A stretch of 64,000 nt of DNA from Eleginops maclovinus. Taxonomy: Eukaryota > Chordata > Actinopteri > Perciformes > Eleginopidae. Position numbers and translations under genes: made by a program. Under the pieces are notes generated by a model. That model ran no database searches. It was not told the origin of the DNA and worked only from the letters and a program-made list of their open reading frames with translations. Numbering within the stretch: position 1 is the stretch's first letter; the number at the start of each line of letters is the position of its first letter. Of this stretch, positions 12,390 to 20,798 are shown one piece after another. Location of the stretch: contig NC_086368.1 of the NCBI RefSeq assembly GCF_036324505.1, positions 310,001-374,000 of the forward strand, given 5' to 3'.

Positions 12390-13570
12390 TGTCTTTCTTC
12401 CACAGACTCAACTTTTCTGGGCAGAAATATTTCAAGTCTTACGTTTCTGAGACGCTGTTTCATTTATATTGTTATGTTAATGTTAAATAATTTGTTCAGA
12501 TATCATCAGATGGCATGAATTTACACTGATGGTTCTGGGGGTTTTAAAAGTGTAATCAAAACAGTTTAGTGATGAAAGAAATTAATGATGATACTCTCTC
12601 ACAATGAATGATGATACTCTCTCTTTCTTTCGTTCTCTCTCTTTTTCTCACTCACACACACTCTCTCTCACTCACTCTATTTGAAAAAAAAAGGCTGTTA
12701 TTTTACAAACTGAAATTGTATGAGAATAGATCACAAGTTAATCCTGTTTCTTCATGGTTGTTAAGATATGATCTTACTCACTCTTTCACTCACTCTTATT
12801 CTCTCTCTCACACACACTTTCTCTTACTCTCTTTGAAAACAAAGGGTATGAAATTGTATGAGAACTGAACTGAAATAGAACACAAATTAATCCAGAATAG
12901 ATCACAAATTAATCCTGTTTCTTGTTGTTATGAAATCATTTTTGATATGGAGTATTAAAATATCCAAATCAGTTTACCTTGATGACTATTTTCTGTGTCA
13001 ATTTCTTGTCCTTTTGCTGTAGATGTTTTATGGTCAGTTGGTGTAACCGATTTGTCAATTGGCGTAACCAGTGTTTTTCCCAAAAATCTCATATTATACA
13101 AAAAAGTTATTATGGATGAGATTCAAGTATTTAACTACACTGTAGTAATGTGGTTTAAAACCATTTTTACCCAACTGGTCAAGGAATATGCAGAAAACTT
13201 AAATGTTAACAACACACTGTCTTGCTCAGCTCGATAAAAAATCCATGTAATCTAAATTTAAAAATAGATATAACAAAATATTTTTCATGTGATATTTGAA
13301 AATCAATTACTTGTTTTCATGGCTACACTTACATAAAATCTCAGAGGGTGAAATATTAAATGAATATGAATTGTTTTGTGGTTACACCATTTGACAAAAT
13401 AATGGGCCATTAGCTCTTGATTAAAAATGGTAGAAATGTCATATCAAATACTATGAAACCAACAGAAATGAAAAATATACATTCTAACGGTCTTTGGGCA
13501 TGTTGTTTTAACAGGTTGAAAATATATTTTTAAATTGGTCATCATGCCAACCCTTATATGTCATTGACCC
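12390..13570 (+). other. Non-coding 3' part of TE-X
   Basis: No supported gene. CT/CA-rich tracts at about 12590-12680 and 12775-12835 are each followed by a similar block (AAATTGTATGAGAA, then ATCACAA.TTAATCCTGTTTCTT), indicating a diverged local duplication of roughly 160 bp. The right-hand GTGTAACC motifs follow. Confidence 0.5.
13030..13395 (+). promoter_or_regulatory. Right cluster of GTGTAACC motifs of TE-X
   Basis: Forward copies occur at about 13033-13049 (TCAGTTGGTGTAACCGAT) and 13053-13069 (GTCAATTGGCGTAACCAG). An inverted copy, GGTTACACCATTTGACA, lies near 13380. The inverted copy pairs with the leftmost motif at 9003-9027 as an outer inverted repeat. Confidence 0.5.
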
Positions 13571-13997
13571 TTTGTCATTAATATGGTAGGCTACTTCCAA
13601 GTCTAACAAACGTATTGAAAGCCTGTAGTCTTAGATAAGACATAAGACAGAATATTAATGTTTCGTTTTAATTCTTTGCTGTCGCAATAACAACTAGTGC
13701 TAGTGGCTAAACTGACGTGAGTTAGCTGACAACAAGCTAGGCTAACTTTTCTGCTAGCCTGTTGACGTGGTTGCCGTCTAAAAGACACATTATCTAGACA
13801 TAATTTTAAATAAATCCAGGGCACACGTAATTATAATTGGGAATAGGCAACATTTAATATACATTCAGTAGATCATGTCAAAATCATCAAATGGAAGTTT
13901 ACCCCATGACCATTCATTAAAAGATGCTGTTGACGGAATTAGCATGAACTTTACTGACTGAATGCGTAGCTAAACATCAGTGGTCAATAACAAGAAG
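13571..13997. other. Unassigned sequence left of the two-gene transposon
   Basis: AT-rich, no supported gene. By position it should be the intron or 3' half of hAT-B, which reads leftward from 18612, but I recognise no hAT exon here. It ends with the left target duplication AAGAAG at 13992-13997. Confidence 0.4.
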
Positions 13998-14234
13998 AAT
14001 CCGTGTATCATTCGTTCATTTGTTTTTCCGATTTCAAAACCAAAACCAGAAATCGGATAACGGTTCGTTTTCTCGTTTTTCCGATTTCAATACCAAAACC
14101 AGAAATCGGATAACGGTTCGTTTTCTCGTTTTTCCGATTTCAAAACCAAAACCAGAAATCGGATTACGGTTCGTTTTCTCGTTTTTCGTTTTCTCGTTTT
14201 CTCGTTTTTTCGATTATGCACCCCCAAACGGAAA
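13998..14234 (+). repeat. Left terminal inverted repeat of the two-gene transposon
   Basis: Begins AATCCGTGTATCATTCG and contains about three tandem units of roughly 53 bp. Each unit holds a small hairpin (CCGATTTC ... GAAATCGG). It matches 18363-18599 in inverted orientation over all 237 bp by eye, and both arms give the same translation. Confidence 0.93.
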
Positions 14235-14249
14235 ATGGAAAATGAAACA

Positions 14250-14280
14250 ATCGGATAACAAATGAACGAATGATACACGG
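14250..14280 (-). repeat. Extra inverted copy of the transposon terminus
   Basis: CAAATGAACGAATGATACAC followed by GGATT, the inverse of the terminal sequence at 13998, lies inside the left arm only. Together with the true end it makes a 283-bp unit with its own inverted ends, resembling a MITE. The right arm lacks the corresponding block (about 14235-14311). Confidence 0.85.
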
Positions 14281-14311
14281 ATTCTTGCGCAGGGCTGGCA
14301 GGGCTCGTTTG

Positions 14312-14342
14312 GTTGTCAGGGAAACCAAACAATCGCGAGCCA
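14312..14342 (+). repeat. Inner inverted repeat block, left
   Basis: GTTGTCAGGGAAACC followed after a short spacer by TCGCGAGCCA. Its inverse lies at 18331-18357. This second shared block lies inside the terminal repeats and could be a further transposase-binding site. Confidence 0.75.
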
Positions 14343-14613
14343 CAGGGTAAAAGATCATCGGTGCCTACTGTATGAAGCAGCTTGTAACATGGGGGTTTTG
14401 AGCATTGGATCTAAATAAATACGTCATATGTTTAATCCTTACTTTAGCAATCTCCATCGTAGCCTATTCGCGTAGGTCTGTCATTGTTATGTGCATTGTT
14501 GTTGTTGGCTGATATCAGGCTAGCTTACTATGAAAAACCCATGAAAGTCCATATAGGCATACAAGAGTAGACCTAGGAAATCACCTTATCACCACTGTTG
14601 GGCAAGTTACTCA
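14343..14613 (+). other. Internal non-coding part of the two-gene transposon
   Basis: I see no supported gene. It should contain the promoter and perhaps a first exon of the plus-strand gene, which I cannot place. Confidence 0.4.
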
Positions 14614-16153
14614 AAAACTACAACAGTGAGACCAGAGGACCTCAAGACCGAAAAAATAGCTGTCATCTTTCAAGTAAGTAGCCTATATCACACAATCCTG
14701 TCTAATTTCACTATTTAATTTTTATTTCACTATTTTATTCATGCATGGGGTAAGATTAGCCACCTGAAAAACATATTTAAAAAGAGAATATTATTTTAAC
14801 CATGAAAGTTTATCAATTAGTTTTTGCATTAATAGTAACATGACACTTTGAAATTTGGTATGATGTGAAGATTTGAAACAAATTACGCCTTTATCACTCA
14901 AATTACGCCTTTATGTAAAAAGTGGCTCAACTTACCCCGGTCTCCCCTATATGTAACAAATCATAATCTCATCTCTTATCACACAGGTGCAGAAGGACAC
15001 TATTTATTTAACAGATGACCACAACATCGCCATCTTCCCAGAGGAGAACGGGCACTTCATCTCTGTGGATCTGGTGGACCGGGGCCACTACGAGGTGCAT
15101 GGGGATGCCTCGGCATCAGCAGCAGCAGCACCACCACCACCACCTGCAACAGCAACAGCAGCAGCAGCGGACCAACGTCCACGATATTTGTATTCTTGTG
15201 CTGTCACTGTAGGATCCAACTTCTGGAAGCAGAATTCTAGGAAGACTTTTGCTGTTCCTGAGATTCAGCTGGGACAGCTTGGCAAAAGGAGGCGGCTAAG
15301 GTAGTCTTTTGTCATAACATCTAAATAGTTAAATGCTGTATTTCAATTTAATTTAGTCTTTTAAGGCGAGAGGGCACACCTAGATTCGGATTAATAGGCA
15401 GGACTTTGAAACTTCTCCAGTTATTAGGGGCATAAAAACCTAATTTTTTTTGTATGGCAAGTTTTCTATTTTGAAAGAAGACATGTAAATGGATCAAATT
15501 CTGAAACAATCTCAAAATCACCCACATTTGAGATAAATGGCATTCGGGGGTGTGCCCTCTCGCCTTAAAGGGGACTGTAAATTCCCAGTCATTTGTTTAT
15601 ATTTTCCATTATTCAATAATAAATAATACATTGTAAATTCAAAATGTTTTTTCAGTCGTAGAGAAGACACTGGTCTTCAAGACGTGGTGGCCGAGATAGA
15701 GGAGGTGATCGAGGCAGCCCAGGGCCTGAAGGAGGTCACCAAGAGCATCAAGGAGGTAACAGAAGGGACTGGCAAAGCAACTCTACTGTGCCTACAAGAG
15801 GGAGAAGTGAATGCCCTGAAGACTGTCTTTGGCTGCCTTGTGTGCCCAGGTTAGTACAGTTTTACTTGTAGTTGATTATCAAGTTGACTTCCAAGTCAAG
15901 AAGGTAAACTAAACACGTAGGCCTAAGGAAAAACAATTAAGGTCTACCAAAATGTTATGTTTTTTAATCTACAGGTCCTGTGGAAAAACCCATTTTTTCA
16001 TCTTGCTGCAGAAGCATCATCGGATGCAGGTCGTGCATTCAACAGTGGGAACACAGCCACGACTACTGCCCGAAGTGTCGGTGTCAAGACAGGGAGACAA
16101 ATGAAGTGGATGGGTTGGACGAGGCCCTGGCAGTGCTGAGGAAGCTTTTTTAA
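14614..16153 (+). CDS. Transposon-encoded protein with C-terminal RING-like zinc finger
   Basis: Exons inferred: about 14614-14673 (start uncertain), 14987-15300, 15656-15849 and 15975-16153. GT-AG borders keep one frame through to a TAA. The N-terminal part is not recognised (VIFQ at the first junction, then QKDTIYLTDDHNIAIFPEENG). An Ala/Pro-rich low-complexity stretch lies at about 15110-15165. A charged helix follows (DVVAEIEEVIEAAQGLKEV). The C-terminus holds CLVC, SCC, CRSC, a histidine and CPKC in RING/U-box spacing. RING fingers usually recruit E2 ubiquitin-conjugating enzymes, so a ubiquitin ligase role is possible but inferred. It is tail to tail with the transposase. Nothing in the coding exons looks broken. 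The first exon and start codon are not established. Confidence 0.7.
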
Positions 16154-16212
16154 AATAAATAAATAATTCAAAACGATGTTGATTTTAACACGATTCATAT
16201 GTATTTATTTAT
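16154..16212. terminator. Shared 3' region with polyadenylation signals on both strands
   Basis: Only 59 bp separate the stop codons of the two transposon genes. AATAAA occurs on the plus strand at 16154-16163, directly after the RING gene stop. On the minus strand it occurs at 16204-16213, directly after the transposase stop. Cleavage the usual 10-30 bases downstream would make the two transcripts meet or overlap. Confidence 0.75.
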
Positions 16213-18293
16213 TTACAATGTTGCATGCATGTCAGAGACATTAATTAGATGGAGCAGTGCCTCCTGAAACATGGTGTAGTCCTGGTTAACGACCGTATCG
16301 AAGAGATGAGACATGTCCGGGTACCTCTCCCCAAACGCTTGCTCTGCTAGACCTCTCTGTTCATCGGATGAAAACGGGTCAGAGCCAAAGGCTGAAACCC
16401 AAGTCAGAGATGATCCCATCTCCTCCTCGTACATATGTGCTGCCTCAGCAGCATTGGGCAGCAGCTCTACAGGACAGCTGGCTGGACACCTAGCAGCCGC
16501 AAGTTGGTTTGGTATCCCTCTGCCTAAAATGAGTAAAAAAAAGTTTTACATTTTATACAATTTTTTCCCTTTTTTTTGGTCAGTGAAAAACTGCTATTAC
16601 ACTTGTAAGCTATTACACTTTACCTGGTATCCTATGTGCATTCCAGGACTGCACAACTCGAGCAAGTCCTATTGCACTGACTTGACAGGCCAAGTTTGAC
16701 ACACAGAATTTAGTTGTGTTGTCCTGCATGTCCACTAGTTCCTGGTCCTGTAGGTGGATGAGGGCCTGTTTGATGGGATAGTTGACCCGGTTGTTGACCT
16801 CTGGCCAAATTCTTTCCACTCGAAGATTCTGTTTAAATCACACACACAAAAAAACGTTTTGTATATGACATTTCAGACATTTTTTAACCACCCAAAAGTA
16901 ATAAAAGGCTGAAGACAGATCCCAGTAGTAGTAGGCTAGTAGTAGTAGTAGTAGCCTAGTACTACTAGAAAAAAATACCTTTGAAGAGGTTGTCTGCAGG
17001 TAAGGGAGTCTATTGGTGTTGTGTCGATGTTCAGCCAACTTCTCCTGCATGTATAACGTCAAATAAAACTCCTTGCCGTGATCAACTCTAATCTGGTCCC
17101 ACATTCCGTTGTTGACAACTGCTTTCCTGTATTTAAAAAAGGAAGGAAAGAAAGAAAGAAATGAAAAAGAGCAGTGTAAATTGGCATTAATTAATTAATG
17201 ACATTAATGAATGGATTAATGAATCATTTGTAGGCTATTACTTGTGTAGTACATTTGCTTTTGAGCACACATGTAACACTGATGTAGACATAGAGGATTT
17301 CCAACTTGCCTGTAAACTTCCTCATAGATGATCAGATTGTTCTTCACGGGCATCGTGAATTGAGCCATAATTTTACTGCTGTACCCATCTACAGCCAACA
17401 CATGGGTCACTCCGAACATACCCAACTTTTCGTTTTGGTCCATGTGTAATTTATGGCCCGTGTAGTCTGCGTGATAAGGGACTGGGTTCAGGTTTCTTGC
17501 TCCCTAAAAGAAGTACAATCCAATCAATGAAAAATAGGCCTACAATAACATCAACAGAAACATTCACGTTATTTGCAAATATGATTACTATGTAGGCCTA
17601 GTAAACACACAACATTAAGTTAACATTCATGATGTCAGCAATTTTAGAGCTTATTTTTTGCGCACTCGTTAGGCCTACCTCACGACGTAGCTCATTGTAG
17701 GGCTGATGGACGTTTCGTAGGATCCTTCCCACTCGCGGTTCACCCACTTTCACCCCCACAGATGACAGGTACCCTGTCATAAATTTCCGTCCGTACGTTG
17801 GACCGGTCTATGGACAGTAAATAAACACACAACTAAACAAACAAACAAATACCCTAATAATAAAGTCATAAAGGATTACAAGTGTGTAGCCTAGCCTACA
17901 TTCAATTATTAGGCCGAGGCTAGGCTATTTCGGCTACGGTTTAGCCCAGACGGCAAAATATGTTTGGCCCGATCTATTTCCTATCTGGGGCTCATCTGGC
18001 CCTGAATCGTTTTCGGTATTCATAAGGCTATGGCAATAATATTCAAACAAATGCCTAGTTCTAGATCTAGGCTTACTCACCTTTTGAATAGATGTCAGGA
18101 CAGCTTCTTCCAGCTCTTGGTCTGTGATGTGCCCCTTCCGTCTCAGCCCAACGTCGCCACAGAATCTCCTCACCGACATCTCCGAGGACCCCTTAATTCC
18201 CATACTCTTCAATGTCTCAGACATTTCGGCGTGAGTTTTCCCCGACAGAAAGAGTTGATTTATCATCTCGTAGTGAGACTCCAAATTAGCCAT
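16213..18293 (-). CDS. Integrase-like DDE transposase, six exons, intact
   Basis: Exons on the minus strand: 18293-18081, 17807-17679, 17503-17310, 17126-16979, 16828-16624 and 16523-16213. They splice in phase into 399 residues with no stop. The third intron has a GC donor (CAG|GCAAGT); the others are GT-AG. The start is [20 protein letters not shown], a helix-turn-helix-like N-terminus. The catalytic core resembles a retroviral integrase: D136 in HMDQNEK, D194 in RVDHGKEF and E233 in [15 protein letters not shown], spaced 57 and 38 residues. It should cut and join the element ends in the nucleus. The superfamily is not certain; IS3EU is my best guess. Confidence 0.85.
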
Positions 18294-18330
18294 GTTTCCT
18301 TACAGATCAGTTGTGGCATGAGTCAGTTGT

Positions 18331-18357
18331 TGGCTCGCGATCGGTTTCCCTGACAAC
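18331..18357 (-). repeat. Inner inverted repeat block, right
   Basis: TGGCTCGCGATCGGTTTCCC then TGACAAC, the inverse of 14312-14342 with a shorter spacer. It lies about 35 bp upstream of the transposase start codon, so it could overlap its promoter. Confidence 0.75.
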
Positions 18358-18362
18358 TAACA

Positions 18363-18599
18363 TTTCCGTTTGGGGGTGCATAATCGAAAAAACGAGAAAA
18401 CGAGAAAACGAAAAACGAGAAAACGAACCGTAATCCGATTTCTGGTTTTGGTTTTGAAATCGGAAAAACGAGAAAACGAACCGTTATCCGATTTCTGGTT
18501 TTGGTATTGAAATCGGAAAAACGAGAAAACGAACCGTTATCCGATTTCTGGTTTTGGTTTTGAAATCGGAAAAACAAATGAACGAATGATACACGGATT
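18363..18599 (-). repeat. Right terminal inverted repeat of the two-gene transposon
   Basis: Exact inverse of 13998-14234 by eye, ending CACGGATT before the target duplication AAGAAG at 18600-18605. Confidence 0.93.
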
Positions 18600-18611
18600 A
18601 AGAAGGCTTAC

Positions 18612-18984
18612 CTTCTTCATGTTGGCGGCGTTGTCCCTCATAACAACATGCACCTTGTCATTATCGATGTCCCACTTGGCGAGCATCTCTTCTATAGCAT
18701 TCCGGATACGCGTTGAAGTGTGAGAGCCACGCAGCTCACTTGCATGTAGCACTACGTTGTGCAAAGTAAAACTGGAGTCTATCCAGTGGGCGGTTAGACT
18801 GAGGAGCGACATCGGGGCTACATCTGAACTCCACAGGTCTGTGGTGAGGGCGATTGAGGTAGCCTCCTTTAGGTGCTGCTGCACTTGTTCACGCGCCTTG
18901 GTGTGCAGGGCTGGGATGCCTTTTTCAGCAATGTAATGGCGGGATGGCATCCCATAGCGCGGCTCCAAATAATTTATTAGACGA
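18612..18984 (-). pseudogene. hAT-B transposase, second half of split exon
   Basis: Reads ALTTDLWSSD, SLLSLTAHWID and VVMRDNAANMKK, the core of a BED-finger hAT transposase with its first catalytic aspartate region. It ends at a splice donor (AAG|GTAAGC). Six bases past the exon end the two-gene transposon begins its duplication. On the right it is cut at 18984 by the LTR of BEL-2. The missing upstream coding sequence resumes in the same frame at 35851. The downstream exons are not found, so the gene is dead. Confidence 0.88.
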
Positions 18985-19376
18985 TGTAAATAACCCCATG
19001 AAGGTATAATTCATTTTTAGTTTAATTTGTACTTATTTGCATAATTGTGAACACGGAATTAGTTTAAGAATTTTATACAGGCCTTATGCCATTCATTTTC
19101 CTATAGACTTTTATTTTGAAAGGTAAAATGTTAATCATACGTCACTTTGTTAGCGTGTAACTTTTTAGTACAGTGTATGATCTGGTCACGAACGGATGTA
19201 CGTGTGTAAAATAGAAGGATTTTATAGTTTTAATGGACCCGTATGAGGCCAAACAGTTCTTACGGTGGTGATAGTTTGAAAGTATAAGGAATGTAGTATT
19301 GAACAAGAGAAAATAAAACAGTAAATTTGAACCAGCAGTAAAGACTCAAACCAGTTATATACGGGGATCCGTTACA
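18985..19376 (+). repeat. 5' LTR of BEL-2
   Basis: 392 bp from TGTAAATAACC to GATCCGTTACA. By eye it matches the 3' LTR at 35459-35850 in length and sequence. TG...CA ends are present. Confidence 0.95.
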
Positions 19377-19601
19377 GTAAGAACTTATCCTCCACGGAAA
19401 AAGTAAGAACTTATCCTCCACGGAAAAAGTAAGAACTTTATCCTCCCCTGCAAAAGCTTCACCTCTTCAGTAAACCTGCTGCATCGACGACTTCTACGGA
19501 CGGAAAGGAACACTTTTATGGATGAAAGGGATACGTGCAGCGGTGAATTGAAGACGGTTTGGCGGTAAAGGCAGCAAGAAGACGAACAAAGGATAACAAA
19601 A
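19377..19601 (+). other. Leader of BEL-2 with short tandem repeat
   Basis: About three copies of GTAAGAACTTATCCTCCACG (unit near 26 bp) follow the LTR directly at 19377-19450, where a primer-binding site is expected. I cannot name a matching tRNA. No gene before the gag start at 19602. Confidence 0.65.
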
Positions 19602-20201
19602 ATGGAGGGAAACGATGCTACTCTGCACGGCAAGGATAAAGAGGAGCAGATTGATATCCTTCAAAAGGTAATTCAGGAATACAAGGAAACCATAGAAAGG
19701 GAAGCAGAACAAGGTGCTGTTAGTAACGAACTAAAAGATTCATTGCAAATCAAGCAGAAAATTCTCGACGAACTGTTAAGCAATGAAGATGTTGATACAG
19801 ATTTAGCCAGACGTTCTGACAGAGCGCGAGTTCCCACTGAAAATATGCTAGCATACCGTGAAGATGAACAGTGCAAACGAGCAAAGAAACTTGTTAGCTT
19901 GTATGAACAGTGGAAAGCCCAAGCTCGTCAAACACGCAATGAACTCAAATCTGAGCTAGCTGAAAAATGCCTAACATCCCTTATAGACAACTTGGAAATA
20001 AGGAAAATGGATATCATGAATGTGTATGAAGAATTGAGAAAGCACGGCACGCCCGATACTGAGCTAAGGTGTAAAGTTGATGCTTGTGCAGCGGTGACGA
20101 TTGACATTGTCAAAATCTTGAACGAAAGACTGACTGAAGTAAATGGAGAATATGATGCAGAATATGAAGGGCAGCGTTTGCATGAGCTGCTTAAGCATGA
20201 C
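19602..20201 (+). pseudogene. BEL-2 gag, N-terminal part, split by BEL-3
   Basis: Starts MEGNDATLHGKDKEEQ and runs 200 codons to the insertion point of BEL-3. It is charged and helical with no zinc knuckle. The same frame resumes at 27150 after the second copy of the ATGAC target duplication, so this half was intact when BEL-3 arrived. Gag proteins of this family coat the RNA in cytoplasmic particles; that role is family knowledge. Confidence 0.85.
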
Positions 20202-20723
20202 TGTGTTGTCTTCACTGCAGTGTAACAACTGAAGCTATCCAACAAGTTAAACTCTGATGCAATAACCAGGAGTCTGTGTCGTAGTTAACATTTCACTGTT
20301 GTTTACTGAAGATTCCAGCATTACATGGCAGAGTGAAAACTGCAACAAAACAAAGTTTGACATTTTTTAACATAAAGTTCAGCTTCACATGAAGTCTTAT
20401 GAAATATCCTTGTAAATACATGTAAATAAAAACGATCTTTTAAGACTATTATTACCTTCTCTTTCAACTTTAAACTTAACTTAATCTATCAATTATTTAA
20501 CTTAACAATGAGTTTTACTTACGACTTTGCTTCTAGCATCTTTCACGGTCAGGAATTCTTAAGTATTAACTGTTTTCAACAGATAGGAACTGAGTGGGAA
20601 GTAACTGATGACAAGGCAGGAAGTGGTAAGGAAGTTACAGGAAATTGTATCAAAGTAAAAGTTTGTATTCTTTCTCAATGTGTCAAAATAAAAGTCAAAA
20701 TATATCGCCCTAATGGCGACACA
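20202..20723 (-). repeat. 3' LTR of BEL-3
   Basis: On the minus strand it runs from TGTGTCGCCATTAGGGCG to GACAACACA. A polypurine tract (GCGGGGAG) lies directly before it at 20724-20731, minus strand. The short open frame on the plus strand recurs identically in the other LTR and is not a gene. Confidence 0.95.
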
Positions 20724-20798
20724 CTCCCCGCTGTGACCACTGTGAGGTCACTATACTAGCATGAACATTACATTCAACTAAGATCTACAACTGAAACA

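Larger units (their letters stand above)
8825..13570 (+). mobile_element. DNA transposon of unassigned superfamily (TE-X)
   Basis: A large two-exon protein gene sits in about 4.7 kb of otherwise non-coding DNA. GGGTCAATGAC at 8825-8835 recurs inverted at 13560-13570, and both copies are flanked on the outside by TTTG, so these are candidate ends with a 4-bp duplication. The inner terminal sequence matches poorly, so the limits are tentative. Stronger evidence for a unit comes from a motif around GTGTAACC repeated on both sides of the gene in mirror arrangement. Its outermost copies (9003-9027 and 13371-13395) are inverted and share most positions. Confidence 0.5.
13998..18599. mobile_element. 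Two-gene DNA transposon, apparently intact
   Basis: The 4602-bp element is bounded by perfect 237-bp inverted repeats and flanked by AAGAAG at 13992-13997 and 18600-18605, a 6-bp target duplication. It holds a spliced integrase-like transposase on the minus strand (16213-18293) and a spliced gene with a C-terminal RING-like finger on the plus strand (about 14614-16153), arranged tail to tail. Both are free of stops or frameshifts in my splice models. It inserted six bases inside an intron of hAT-B. The 6-bp duplication and retroviral-type integrase core recall the IS3EU group, but that label is from memory and uncertain. Confidence 0.88.

Noticed and set aside
13603..13824. Minus-strand frame as a missing hAT-B exon
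   Set aside because: It has none of the expected hAT residues after the DNAANMKK motif and looks like random sequence.
14020..14265. Protein-coding frame in the left terminal repeat, mirrored at 18323-18577
   Set aside because: It is tandem-repeat sequence of the inverted ends, identical on both sides, without domain or splice context.
19377..19450. Primer-binding site of a named tRNA in BEL-2
   Set aside because: The sequence after the LTR is a short tandem repeat, and I could not match a tRNA 3' end by eye.
20508..20759. Possible small gene of 83 residues, repeated at 26929-27189
   Set aside because: It lies within the BEL-3 LTR on the opposite strand. Identical copies only reflect the LTR pair.
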